From positions 8,870,597-8,934,596 of the forward strand of contig ML681964.1 of NCBI GenBank assembly GCA_007922195.1: a DNA stretch of 64,000 nucleotides, in the 5' to 3' direction. The notes beneath the pieces are model-generated. The model had not been told where the DNA came from and made no database searches. It was given only the letters and a program-made list of their open reading frames with translations. Within the stretch, counting starts at the first letter, position 1, and every line of letters starts with the position of its first letter. This DNA is from Podocnemis expansa (lineage: Eukaryota; Chordata; Testudines; Podocnemididae). The translations under genes and the position numbers were made by a program. Below are positions 45,617 to 56,329 of this stretch, one piece after another.

Positions 45617-45840
45617 GGGTTACCAGATACCAATGCGGGGAAAGGAGGATAGGGAAGTACGAAAAGGAGGACATTGGAGGACACATGGAGAAAATGTAGT
45701 ATTATTGTAATATTCTTCTGTTTTAGGGGTCCCTGGAATGTTTCCCCCTAACAACCACGTATTTTAAAATGCCTGCTGGATGGAGGACATGAAGGTAAAA
45801 AGGAGAACATGTCCTCCTTTTTCCTGACATCTGGTAACCC
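45617..45840. mobile_element. Short TIR element, mariner-like or hAT-like
   Basis: Ends GGGTTACCAGAT (from 45617) and ATCTGGTAACCC (to 45840) are perfect 12-base inverted repeats. A TA on each side (45615-45616, 45841-45842) fits a Tc1/mariner duplication. A longer pair, acatacag / atatacag, just outside would alternatively fit an 8-bp hAT duplication. No coding capacity. Confidence 0.65.
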
Positions 45841-45865
45841 TATATACAGCACACCCTTCATGCAT

Positions 45866-46131
45866 GGAGGACAGAACGAGGAGCAATGGTCTCAAGTTAC
45901 AGTTAGGGAGATCAAGGCTGGATATTAGGAAAAACTTTTTTACTAGGCAAGTGGTGAAGCATTGGAATGAGCTGCCTAGGGAGGTGGTGGAATCTCCATC
46001 TTTGGAGGTGTTTAAGGCCCAGCTGGACAAAACCATGACTGGGATGGTTTAGTGGGAGTGGTCCTGCCTCTGGCAGGGGGTTGGACTAGATGACCTCATG
46101 AGGTCCCTTCCAACCCTATGATTCTATGATT
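45866..46131 (+). mobile_element. CR1 LINE 3' end
   Basis: Sense copy of the last ~265 bases of CR1, with 'gaggagcaatggtctcaagt', 'ttactaggcaagtggtgaag', 'gatgacctcatgaggtccct' and the (ATTCTATG) tail at about 46118-46131. The short frame encodes the last residues of ORF2 ('RLDIRKNFF', '[11 protein letters not shown]'). Confidence 0.9.
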
Positions 46132-46692
46132 ATTACCAATGTTTTCCACACAAAATTTTTCACCTTAGAGAGAGGAAGACCTGGTCCACCTTACTACTGG
46201 CAGCCATCAATGGGAGATATGAAGACTACATACTGTAACTTGCATATCTCCCTTCAACTTATTAATGCCTTGCCGCAGCATCCGAACTGTGCTATATTAA
46301 CTGATACGCCCACTGGTCAATGCAGTCTTACTCTTTCTGTGAGGACGGATTTATTGCATCAACTGGAGAGCACTTCCAGGATCAATTGAGTGGGTCTCCA
46401 CTGCCTGTTCAAGTGATCCTGCTGCATCAGTTCTTGGAGCCCTGGCATAGACACTGCAGTGCAGACATACCCAAATAAAGAGAAAGGAGTAAAGAACCTG
46501 GCATCACAGTGATGGTGAAGTATAGCTTGCACAGCAAAAAACAACCTGGGCTCAGCTTTGTGGTTATTAAGCCTGAGGGCTTGTAAAAGTTGTTCTTCCC
46601 ATCTATGACTCTCAACTTACTAAAAAAAAAAAAGTAAATATTTTATCATATATGCCAAGAGAGTTCCAGCTCAAACAAAGTTAGCACAACTC
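46132..46692. other. No feature recognised
   Basis: Spacer between the CR1 tail and the Harbinger-like element. An A-rich run lies at 46621-46633. Confidence 0.45.
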
Positions 46693-46724
46693 TGAGGGCA
46701 CGTCTACACAGCACTTTTATTTCG

Positions 46725-47075
46725 AAATAGCACTCATTATTTTGAAATAAAAGGATTCAGGTCTATATGATGTATCGCTATTTCGAAACAATGAGACTCG
46801 TCATTTCGAAATAACAACCGTCATTTAGAAAAAGTAAAACCTCCCCCCCCTCGAAACGGCGGTTCTTTCGAAACGGCCGCTTCGATTCGTTGTTTCGAAA
46901 TGGCCGTTGTTTCGAAACAACGGGTTGTGTGGACCCGTTGTTTCGAAACGGCTGTTTCGATTCGTTGTTTCGGGTTGTGTGGACCCGTTGTTTCGAAATG
47001 GCTGTTTTGAAACAACGAATCTAAACGGCCGTTTTGAAACAACAGGTCCACACTACCCGTTGTTTCGAAAGCAGT
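46725..47075. repeat. Subterminal TTTCGAAA palindrome array
   Basis: At least ten copies of TTTCGAAA or near forms (TTTCGATT, TTTTGAAA) lie in ~350 bp, several within the longer direct unit 'gtgtggacccgttgtttcgaaa'. Dense subterminal motif arrays are typical binding platforms for transposon-encoded proteins. That function is inferred. Confidence 0.7.
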
Positions 47076-47166
47076 TTGGAGGGCGACCTTCCTCCCAGGT
47101 TGCCCTGGGCCAGGAAGTGCCCCTCCAGCACGTGGGTTCGCTGCTGCCAGCCTGTCAAGGTGGGTC

Positions 47167-48006
47167 ATGGCAGCTGAACCACATGCAGCCCCTTCACAGG
47201 GCCGGCGGAGGGGATCCGTGTGGTCCCCCACGCAGACCCTTGCCCTCCTCCAGATCTGGGCGCAGGAGGACATCCTCGACAGGTTCAGGGCCAGCCACAG
47301 GAATGTAGATGTCTACAGAGACATCGCCTGGGCCCTGACGGAGGAAGGCTTTGAGAGCACCACGGAGCAGGTGCGCTCAAAAGTGAAGGGCCTCTGCCAA
47401 GACTACCACCGGGCACAGGATGCCCAAGCGCTCCACGGGGCAGCAGCTGCCACCAGCTGCCCATATTTCCAGGAGCTTGACCACTTCCTGGGGGCTGAGC
47501 CTGGTGGCCCACCCCTCCGTAGGCAGCTGCAGGACACCGGGGAGGCCCAGGGCAGCACCACGGAGGCAGAGGGGGCCCCCACTGAAGAGGGAGAAGAGCC
47601 CTTGGATGTGGCAGAGGGCAGCCTCCCGGTCAGCGAGGCACCAGCCACCAGCCCGGAGCTGATACCTGAGGAGGAGCCCCAGCCTGGCAGCCCAGCTGAG
47701 CCTGCAGAGGAGCAGGAGGGAGCAGAGTCCGAAGGGACATCACACGCCTCAGTTGGTAAGTGCCCCCCACCCAAGGCGGGGGGGGGCACAACCTAGTGCA
47801 GCGTGGCACTTTATTTCTACACAGCTGCAGGCCCGAAGGCAAGTACCCAAGGGTCCCGAGAAGAGTGTACGTATTTGTCTACTGGCATAAGAAGTACGCA
47901 CATCGCAATCATGAGCTCTTGCTATAGGGAATTATGTCCTGGGCCTGGCCTCTGCACGAGAGGTCCCCCAATTGCAGCATCTTCCTTGGACCCGCCCCAC
48001 CCTTAG
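47167..48006 (+). CDS. Myb/SANT-like (trihelix) DNA-binding protein of a Harbinger-like element
   Basis: The start is the ATG at 47167. Residues about 18-85 form a Myb/SANT-like trihelix domain: helix 1 from W19 to W31 ('QTLALLQIW'), helix 2 around Y50 ('VYRDIAWALTEEGF'), helix 3 'TEQVRSKVKGLCQDY'. Residues about 110-195 are acidic and proline-rich, as in a flexible tail. A canonical donor G|GTAAGT at 47755/47756 and an acceptor TTTCTACACAG ending at 47824 predict a 69-bp intron. Splicing keeps the frame and gives 256 residues, ending at the stop 48004-48006. Unspliced reading stops at 47796. Such proteins in PIF/Harbinger elements bind element ends and help bring in the transposase. A domesticated host gene of the MSANTD type is less likely, because the frame lies wholly within an element with its own TIRs and duplication. 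Confidence 0.7.
47756..47824 (+). other. Predicted 69-bp intron
   Basis: Bounded by GTAAGT and a pyrimidine-rich TTTATTTCTACACAG. Its length, 69 bp, is a multiple of 3, and the retained form stays open to 47796. Very short for a vertebrate intron; prediction only. Confidence 0.5.
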
Positions 48007-48827
48007 TCATCTGTACCAGGGGCCTTTGGCCTAGTTGGTCTGGCCTGAACAGCTTGCCCTTTATCCAAGTCGACTGACCTTAGCACCCTGCCAGCAACAT
48101 CTAATCCTTTGTGTCCCCAAATTCCAATGTGTGGTCTGTCCGTGCACCATGGAGGCAAGCACAGCAGGGGTCCTCTGGCATACCTTATCTGTTAGGGGCT
48201 GCTACTGGCCCTCTTCCAGGCCTTCAGGTAGGGCAGAGCAGGCGCACACACTTATTCCCCCCCCCCTTTATAGGCATAGTGAGCTATCTGTGTCTCAACA
48301 CTGTCAGGCCTCAGCCATGGGTTTCTTCTCCAGTGCTGTGAGGGCCATTGAGATAATGGTCCAGGGCTCATCTCTGGGCTCATCAGGCTCAGGGAAAATG
48401 TGTCCCGCAGCAGGGTGGCACCCTGCAGGCTCCCAGGGGGTCTACCCGGTGCATGAGGATGGTACACAGGAGCCAGAGGGCAGCCGTACCCATCTGTCTA
48501 GCAAGCGCTTGGGGGTCACGGTGGACAGGGAGGGGCTGTCCGGTCCGCCTGTACGTAATTGGCTGGCTACCTGGCTGGCAACATGGCCGGCAACATTGCC
48601 CAGTGAGCTGGCCATGTTGCCACACCTCCCATGCTGCCCCTCGCCTGGAATCGAAATGGCAGGTCTACACACAGGGCATGCTATTTCAATTTGCAGGGAT
48701 TTCCTTAATTCAGATTAACAAAGTGTTAATCCGAATTAATTTATTTCAAAATAAGGATTTTATTTCGAAATAAGTTATTTCTAAAGGGGTTTTTCAAAAT
48801 AAAAGTTACTGTGTAGACATAGCCTGA

Positions 48828-50774
48828 GAGCTTACCTGGGGATGACATGTATAAAAGGAGGCTCAAATTTGGCTCACCAGTTAGAGTAGTTGCCCTTAGA
48901 TTAATAGAGTCTTGGCTTGAATTTTGAAGTCAGCACTGTGCTGAGACAACAAGCAACAGAGGAGGGCTGTGGAGAAAGATACCTAAGTATATGCAATTCA
49001 TATAAGTAAACCCTTCCAAAATCTATATACTATGCAATGGAAAGTGGAGGCTTTAATAACCTTTAAAAGAAAAAAGAGAAATTGTGGCATTTATTCAAGT
49101 TTGAAATTGTCGATAGAGAGTCAAGAGAGAGGAATCAATCTTTTTCTGGCTGAGATCACAGAAGTGATGGAAGGTCGCCAGTGGGTGCTGAAATTGTGAC
49201 AAGTTATCAACATACAGATCTTGAGCTAAATTTTAAATTAGAATTCCCTCCACAGGCACAACTATGTAAGCACTCACTCTGTATGAAGTTCTGTTTACAT
49301 GTTATCATTTGTTTGGGCAAAAAGCACTCATGTCCACATAAAATCCTATTTGTACTTGTGCTGAATATGTGGATGTTAGGGATGTACATTCTATCACTGA
49401 CACACACCAGTAAGAGCATATAGAAAATGGACATAGGAGTGCAGAATTTTGGAGCAGCACCCAGACAAAGGACATATTTCAAAGTGTGACCCTCTTCTGC
49501 ATGTCCAATATCTTCTACCATAAATTCTCAGAAAGTCTCTCAAGTATTCTAAGCTCATTTGTCATGAACTCTATGGAGAATGGGAACAAGAATGACGCTA
49601 TAGTAGGCAATACTATTATGTTCTATTTTCAAAAGCAAAGAAGGAAATATTAGATACTAAGTATCCTAAGTAATATATAGATAGAAATTACTAAAGATAT
49701 CACAGAGTACTTATGTGCATCTCTCAACAAAATCAAAAAGTCTCCCCCACAACAACAACAAAAAAAGTAAAAAAAACTACAGCTTCCAGAAACACCAAAC
49801 TCTTCAAACACATTTTTACATCAAGACCTCTTTATACAGATTCATACAATGCAGTAATATTCTCAGAGGCCTCTGACACAATTACGTTTGGAAGGTAACC
49901 ACAGCCTACAAAAAGCTTCAATTGTTACCATGTAAAACATTCAAACGTGCTGTGACTGAAATTTGTATCAAAGCGCCATTGAAATTAGGTTTGTTTCTTT
50001 GTTTTAACAAGATCAGAAAAGGTGACATTATCAATGTTAGCACTGGATATCCACCAGAAAGTAATGTCAAAAACTGAGAAAAAGGAAACATATCCTTCTG
50101 CAAGAATTCCCATGATACACAGCAATGGCTAAAGGATACAAGGAAATCTATAATGATGGGTAATGGAGCTCAGATAGAGAAACTTCAGTTACATATTATA
50201 TATATTTCTTCTAACACACTAATTTCTCTCAAGGCAGCATGGATTCTAAATCAGAAACTGCTGTCATATACTCAGATGAACAGCTTTTATCTTATGCAAG
50301 CCATGGATTATGAACACATTATTAATAATCATTGTTAGCCCATAACTCTAAACAGGCACCACACTGCTGGTAAAGCTATCAGATAGCATAAACAAACCTG
50401 CCTTGGCCTCCTTCCATCTTCTTGTAGTCAGAAACCATAGAGAACCAGACATCTTGTGGGAAAAGTGAAGTTCAGAGTAAGGCAGGAACCATATTCTTTG
50501 TATATATACCTCAGCAGTGTTGATCAGAAAACTAGTGTTATGGATAACAAAATAATCTAGCTATGTGAAGTGCCTGAAAACTTCATGGAAAAAATTTTAA
50601 AACACCATAAAAGAGGCCCAAACTAAACGTATATCCCAAATTAAAATAAAAGAAGAGAACCAAAAATGTGCCACCATGGTTTAGCATCAGAGTAAATGAG
50701 GAAGTTAGAAGGAGAAAGGCATCTTTAAAAATTGGAAGTCATAATTAACACAACTTTTTATAAAAAGAAATATG
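48828..50774. other. No feature recognised
   Basis: AT-rich sequence with short frames only. No repeat family was recognised. Confidence 0.45.
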
Positions 50775-52572
50775 CCTTGCCATTCTATTAGAATTCTGTG
50801 AGGCTGTCAACAAGTATGTGGATCAGGTTGATCTTGCGGGAATAGTATATTTGGACTTTCAGAAAGAGGTTCACAAGCTCCCACACAAAAGGTTCTTAAA
50901 GTAAGGAGTCATAGGATAAGAGAGAAGGTCCTCTCACAGACCATTAACTGTTTTAAAGATAGGAAACGAAGGGTAAAAATAAATGTTCAGTTTTCACAGA
51001 GTAAGTAGTAAATAACAGGGTCCCCCCAAAAAATCCATATTGGAATCAGTGTTCTTTAAGATACCCATAAATGATCTGTAAAAGGGGGTAAACAATGAGG
51101 TGACAAAGTTTGCAATGACACAAAGTTACTCAAGGCAGTTAAGCTTCAAAGCACATTATGAAGAGTTATAAAGAATCTCAGTAAACTGGATGACAGAACA
51201 ACACAATGGCAGAAGAAATACAATATTAATAAGTGCAAAATAATGCACATTAGAAAAGACAATCCCAACTGCCCAAAAATAGAACAGATGTCCAAATTGT
51301 CTGTTACCATTCACAAAAGCAATCTTGGCATCATCATGGATAGCTCTTTGGAAACATCCACTCAGTGTGCAGCATCAGTCAAAAAAAAAAACCCTAAAAG
51401 AATGTTGGACACCATTAAGAAAGGCATAAGTAATAAGACAGAAAATACCATAGACTATACCTACACTGGAGGCTTAAGTTGACTTAAGCAACTCCCTGGC
51501 CACATTTAGAATTCATTATGTCAACTTAAGCACTTGGCTAAATCAGCTTAATAACTCTCACCCTTAAAGTTGACTTTAAGGGTTAATTAAGTTGACTTAA
51601 CAAAATGTGCCATTAAAATTGATTTAATAAAGTCAATTTAAGGCAGGAGACCCATTTATGTCAACTTTATAAAGTCGACATAAGCCAGGGAACCTATTTA
51701 AAGTTGACTTTATTAAGTTGACCTTAAATGGATCTCCTAGCTTAAGTAGACTTTAGAAAGTAGACTTAAACAAATGTGGCCTCTTTAAGTCGACTTAATA
51801 AAGTTGACTTTAAGTTGACCTTACCAAGTCAACTTACCTGAATCCTCTAGTGTAGACATAGCCATAGTGCCTTTACATAAGTAGATGGTGTGTCCACACC
51901 TCAAATACTGCAGGCAGTTCTGGTCACCCCATCTCAAAAAAATGTATAGTAAACTTGGAAAAGGTGAAGAGAATGGCAATACAAAAAAGTGGTATAAAAT
52001 AGCTTCTACATGAAGAGAGGTTATAAAAAAAAGCTGGAATTGTTCAATTTAGAAACAGACAAGAGGGGGAGATCACAAAGGGTTATAAAATCATCAATGG
52101 AGTAGACAAAGGGAAAAAGAAAGTGTTATTTACCCTTTCATGTATCACAAGAAGAGGGTCTATGTTTCCATGAAGCAGGGGTCACCTGATGAAATTAATA
52201 GATAGCAAGTTTAAAACAAACATAAGGAAGTATTTCTTCAACCTGTAGAACTCATTACCAGAAGGTACTGTAAAGGCCAAAAGTAAAAGAGATTCAATAA
52301 AGAATTAGATAAGTTCATAGAGGATAGGTCCATCAATGGCTGATAATCAAAATGGTCAGAGATGCATTCATATGTTTTGTGTGACCCTAATTCTCTTACT
52401 AATAAAACAGGGAATGGACAACAGGGGATGGATCACTGGATAATTACCCTGTTCTGTTCATTCACTCTTAAGTACTTGGCATTGGCCACTGTTAGGAAAG
52501 AAGATACTGGGAGAGATGGACCATTGGTCTGACCTAATATGGGCAATACAGCCATTCTTATGTTCTTATGTA
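50775..52572 (+). mobile_element. Old CR1/L3-lineage LINE, decayed, split by a MITE
   Basis: The plus strand shows a degraded LINE reverse transcriptase ('VYLDFQKEVHKLPHKRFLK' near 50850; 'GPPKKSILESVFFKIPINDL' near 51020-51080) and later 'GIIMDSSLETSTQCAASVKK' (51330-51390). The 3' end 'gaccattggtctgacctaata' and the 'ttcttatgttcttatg' tail finish near 52572. A Harbinger-like MITE interrupts it at 51453-51863. Many stops; older than the CR1 copies with ATTCTATG tails. Confidence 0.75.
51453..51863. mobile_element. Harbinger-like MITE with AAGTCGACTT repeats
   Basis: Ends GACTATACCTACACTGG (from 51453) and CTAGTGTAGACATAGCC (to 51863) are flanked by ATA at 51450-51452 and 51864-51866. The 411-bp body is filled with AAGTCGACTT and decay forms AAGTTGACTT and AAGTCAACTT, on both strands. 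Confidence 0.82.
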
Positions 52573-53051
52573 CTGGTGACAGTACCAGACTAGTCCTTTT
52601 CCCAGCTATCCTGTTTATGAAAAGCTATTCTAAAGATGTACATATAGTGAGATTATAGCTGTTTGTGAGAAAATGCAGCAAAATAGATTGTGAGATTTAG
52701 GGCAAAACAATGGTATTTTATGTACTTTGTTGGAAATAATTCTCAGAACTAGCTCAGTTATGGAAATTGAGAAGTTATTTTTAGTGTTCAGGTTTAGAGT
52801 CTTTTTGTATAAAGGAAACTCACTCAAAGCTCTCTAGAACAATTCAGGGTTATTGGTAGCGATGGACCCAATGCGAAAAATTCAGAATGAAGTTTCAAAT
52901 ATACCCAAAATTTAAGGTTATCACCTACAGAGATTTGGCCGAGGCCTATCTCCATTAACTGATAACAACAAACGTGAGACAAGTACACCATGCTCAGTGC
53001 AAAGCAGAAGTGCAATTCAATTAAATACAAACAAACAAACAAAAAAAAACC
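52573..53051. other. No feature recognised
   Basis: Spacer ending in an (AAAC)n/A-rich run at about 53027-53050, directly before the truncated CR1. That run may mark the LINE integration point. Confidence 0.45.
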
Positions 53052-53054
53052 AAA

Positions 53055-53965
53055 CACAAAACTGCATCCGAGGGTGCTGAGGGAGCTGGCTGATGAGATA
53101 GCAGTACCATTGGCCATTATCTTTGAAAACTCGTGGCGAACGGGGGAGGTGCCAGAGGACTGGAAAAAAGCAAATATAGTACCTATCTTCAAGAAAGGCA
53201 AAAAGGACGATCCAGGGAATTACAGACCTGTCAGCCTCACCTCAATCCCTGGAAAAATCATGGAGCAGCTTCTCAAAGAATCCATCCTGAAACACTTGGA
53301 GGAACGTAGAGTAATCAGGAACAGTCAGCATGGATTTACCAAGGGTAAATCATGCCTGACCAACCTCATCGCCTTCTATGATAAGATGACTGGATTTGTG
53401 GATGCAGGAAGAGCCGTTGATGTGATATACCTTGACTTTAGCAAGGCTTTTGATACGGTTTCCCACAGCATTCTCATTGGCAAATTAAGGAAGTATGGGT
53501 TAGATGCATGGACTGTAAGGTGGATAGAAAACTGGCTAGAACAATGGTTTCAGCGCGTAGGAATCAATGGCTCCATGTCAAGTTGGCAGGCAGTAACAAG
53601 TGGTGTGCCCCAGGGGTCGGTCCTGGGGCCAGTTCTGTTCAATGTTTTCATTAATGATCTGGATGATGGGATAGATTGCACACTTAGTAAGTTTGCAGAT
53701 GATACCAAACTGGGGGGAACGGTAGACACCCTAGAGGGCAGAGACAGGATTCAGGGAGACCTAGACAAACTGGAGCAGTGGGCCAAGAGGAATCTCATGA
53801 GGTTCAACAAGGATAAGTGTAAAATCCTGCACTTGGGACGAAAAAACCCCATGTACTGCTACAGGCTGGGGAGTGATCAGCTAAATAGCAGCACTGGAGA
53901 AAAGGACCTGGGAGTCATGGTGGATGGGAAGCTGGATATGAGTCAGCAGTGTGCTCTTGCTGCCA
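53055..53965 (+). CDS. CR1 ORF2 reverse transcriptase, open partial frame
   Basis: About 303 codons without a stop. In order: '[17 protein letters not shown]', '[13 protein letters not shown]', '[14 protein letters not shown]', '[20 protein letters not shown]', '[15 protein letters not shown]' (first catalytic aspartate), '[20 protein letters not shown]', 'FADDTKLGG' (catalytic DD) and '[17 protein letters not shown]'. All the reverse transcriptase blocks are intact. The N-terminal endonuclease is gone through 5' truncation, so there is no native start. The C-terminus is lost in the gap. Best-preserved LINE coding sequence in the window, suggesting a fairly young copy. Confidence 0.88.
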
Positions 53966-54365
53966 NNNNNNNNNNNNNNNNNNNNNNNNNNNNNNNNNNN
54001 NNNNNNNNNNNNNNNNNNNNNNNNNNNNNNNNNNNNNNNNNNNNNNNNNNNNNNNNNNNNNNNNNNNNNNNNNNNNNNNNNNNNNNNNNNNNNNNNNNNN
54101 NNNNNNNNNNNNNNNNNNNNNNNNNNNNNNNNNNNNNNNNNNNNNNNNNNNNNNNNNNNNNNNNNNNNNNNNNNNNNNNNNNNNNNNNNNNNNNNNNNNN
54201 NNNNNNNNNNNNNNNNNNNNNNNNNNNNNNNNNNNNNNNNNNNNNNNNNNNNNNNNNNNNNNNNNNNNNNNNNNNNNNNNNNNNNNNNNNNNNNNNNNNN
54301 NNNNNNNNNNNNNNNNNNNNNNNNNNNNNNNNNNNNNNNNNNNNNNNNNNNNNNNNNNNNNNNNN
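53966..54365. other. Assembly gap of 400 N
   Basis: Exactly 400 unresolved bases between the CR1 reverse transcriptase and a Harbinger-like end. Apparent reading frames crossing it are meaningless. Confidence 0.99.
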
Positions 54366-54426
54366 GCTTTTTTTGTTTCGAAACAACGAGGTTGTTTCGA
54401 AACAAAAGTGCCGTGTGAACACACCC
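54366..54426. mobile_element. Right end of a Harbinger-like element
   Basis: 'gtttcgaaacaacgaggttg' and 'tttcgaaacaaaagtgccgt' carry the TTTCGAAA palindromes of the element at 46696-48824; the terminus GTGTGAACACACCC matches its TIR type. TAT follows as a possible 3-bp duplication. The rest is in the gap. Confidence 0.7.
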
Positions 54427-54447
54427 TATGATTCTATGATTCTATGA

Positions 54448-55324
54448 AAAGGAAAGAAGGAAAAAACTAAGGGAATGAAGTTGGCATTGCTAGGTGAAAG
54501 AACATTGTTATTTCCAGACCTGATAAGCACTTCTAAAAGATAAAAGCTCCTGAAGTACAAAAGAAACAGGACTCCACAGGACATCAGAGATTCAGCCAAA
54601 TATATGCACAATACTGAATTTACTTCAAACATTTATAAACTGAGAAAAATCAGGATTTTGTTAGCACTTAGACAAGACATTTCAGGCATTTTTTCTTTAA
54701 AGGGGACAATGGGTCCACTCACAAAAAGGTCTGTATACCTATTATGTCTGTGTAAACTTGTGCAGGCAGAATGTGTAACTGCATCAGCAAAAGGGCATTT
54801 CTGCTTATAAAGGACAGAGTGTATACAAACCTTAGAATCTGTCATCTTCTGTGCTTTTTAGGTTGCATGCCCAAATCCAATTGAATAGGATTTGAATGCC
54901 CAATTTTCTCAGGCTCCTCTGAAAACCCCAGCCTTAAAACTTCTCGTAACAGAACGTAATATCCTCAGATGACGTCTGTAGTAGACTCTTCTAGGTCACT
55001 ACAGATTCTATTCATTCTGACCTTAAGAATGTGATTGGAGACAATATCTAACTTGGCAGAAGTGTTCACATGTAAGGAATGCAGCTGCTTTTTAGTACTG
55101 TACACCTCATAAATCTTGAATTAAAAACATGTAAGTGCCAGTATGTGAAGCCCAGACAATTGCAGCTTGCTTTCCAGTGTTTTAAACTGTAGCCAACTCC
55201 TGCACATGATTATACCAACACAACAGTGACTTCTATTTTGTTACTGAGAGAAAAAATTGATCCTTTGTTCTTTAATTCAGTTTTGTAAGGCACTAAGGTT
55301 GTCTCATAACACTTTAAGGGCAAA
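54448..55324. other. No feature recognised
   Basis: AT-rich spacer without recognised repeats or frames of note. Confidence 0.45.
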
Positions 55325-56329
55325 AGAGGACACTGTGATCATCTAATCTTACCACCTCCACATCACAGGCCACAGAACCTCACTCACCCACTCCCGTATT
55401 AGACCCATAACCTCTGGATGGGTTACTGAAATCCTCAAATCATGCTTTAAAGACTGAATTATAGAGATTCCACCATTTGCTCTATTTTAAACTAGCAAGT
55501 GGCCCATGCTCCACATTGCAGAACAAAGGCATTGCTGGCCCAGGGCACACATAACACAGGCTTGGATTGTGCTACCCTGTGCCTTGAGCTGTAGGCCCTG
55601 AACACACAGGCCTGGAAAGCCTACCTGAGCCCCTCTGCACCCTGGGACAAGCTGAGCTGAGGCCAGCCAGGCCACTCTTTTAAATCTCCTGCCCTGCAGC
55701 AGGCCTGACGTGTGTGTCAGGGTGGGACAACAGGAGCCAGAAATTTAAAACCAACAGGCCCCAACCCAGGCAACAGTAGATCTGTCTGTAGCCTGTTGGG
55801 GTTCGGTTGGGCTTAGAGGAGCCATGGGTGGGCCATTTGCTGGGGTTCTGCAGGGAGGGGTGAGCTGTGGGTAAGCAACTCTGCCTTGGGTTGGGGCTCC
55901 ACAGAGGAAGCTTCTGGCAAGCTGGCTTAGGGCTCTGTGGGGCTTCAGGGGAGCCACAGCTGATCTGGGGAGTCATGGCCAGGCAGCTGTGCTGAGGAGC
56001 TGTGGGTGGGTGGCCAGGCAGCTGGGCTCAAGGCTCCAGAGTCTGCGGGGGGAACCATGGATGGATGGCTTGGCAGCCAGGCTGGGACTTTGCAAGGTTG
56101 AGGGGAGCTGCAGGTGGGCAGCAGAGCCCTGTCTCTGACTGGGGAAGCCACTAGCAGTGATTCCCTAGGGAAGCTACCCCCTCCACAGCAGTGATGGTGG
56201 AGCTCAAGGCACAGGGGAAGCCTGTGCCCTGCATTTTTTTTCCTGGTCACAATGCTCCTGCTGAAGAGTAAAGTGAAAATACCCTAGGATCTCTGCAAAT
56301 CTGACCTCTGCAGCAACTGAGAGGCCACC
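55325..56329 (-). mobile_element. Older CR1 3' region, split by a hAT MITE
   Basis: The left arm (55325-55523) contains antisense CR1 3' sequence ('gatcatctaatcttaccacc', 'agattccaccatttgctcta', 'caagtggcccatgctcc'). The right arm (56261-56329) continues it with 'gaaaataccctaggatctct' and 'gcaaatctgacctctg'. The 737-bp hAT between them interrupts the homology cleanly. Confidence 0.7.
55524..56260. mobile_element. hAT-like MITE inside CR1
   Basis: Ends CAAAGGCATTGCTGGCC (from 55524) and TGGTCACAATGCTCCTG (to 56260) are inverted repeats of the family seen at 29784-30129. The flanks ttgcagaa and ctgaagag are both close to 'ctgcagag', the bases I expect at that CR1 site, so the duplication has decayed. 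GC-rich body with 'gcttggcagc'/'ggcagctg' words and no transposase. Confidence 0.65.

Larger units (their letters stand above)
46696..48824. mobile_element. Harbinger-like element encoding a Myb/SANT-like protein
   Basis: Ends GGGCACGTCTACACAG (from 46696) and CTGTGTAGACATAGCC (to 48824) are inverted repeats with TGA at 46693-46695 and 48825-48827. The left subterminal region is a dense array of TTTCGAAA palindromes; a shorter one lies at the right end (48740-48800). The middle is GC-rich and carries a plus-strand Myb/SANT-like reading frame. PIF/Harbinger elements typically encode two proteins, a DDE transposase and a Myb-like partner; only the partner is recognised here. Confidence 0.78.
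53052..54447 (+). mobile_element. CR1 LINE, plus strand, broken by an assembly gap
   Basis: 5'-truncated CR1 whose reverse transcriptase region is open up to the gap. Beyond the gap a Harbinger-like end (54366-54426) is followed by a CR1 tail ('tatgattctatgattctatga', to 54447). So a Harbinger-like element inserted into or beside the CR1 3' tail. Confidence 0.85.

Noticed and set aside
47403..47789. Minus-strand frame opposite the Myb-like gene
   Set aside because: Shadow of the plus-strand coding sequence, rich in Ser/Pro/Gly, no domain.
47167..48006. A domesticated host MSANTD-type gene
   Set aside because: The frame lies inside an element with TIRs and a 3-bp duplication, so transposon origin is simpler. 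Conservation at the same site in other species would change this.
53881..54447. Long reading frames crossing the N run on both strands
   Set aside because: They consist mostly of unknown bases. Only the CR1 part before 53966 is real.
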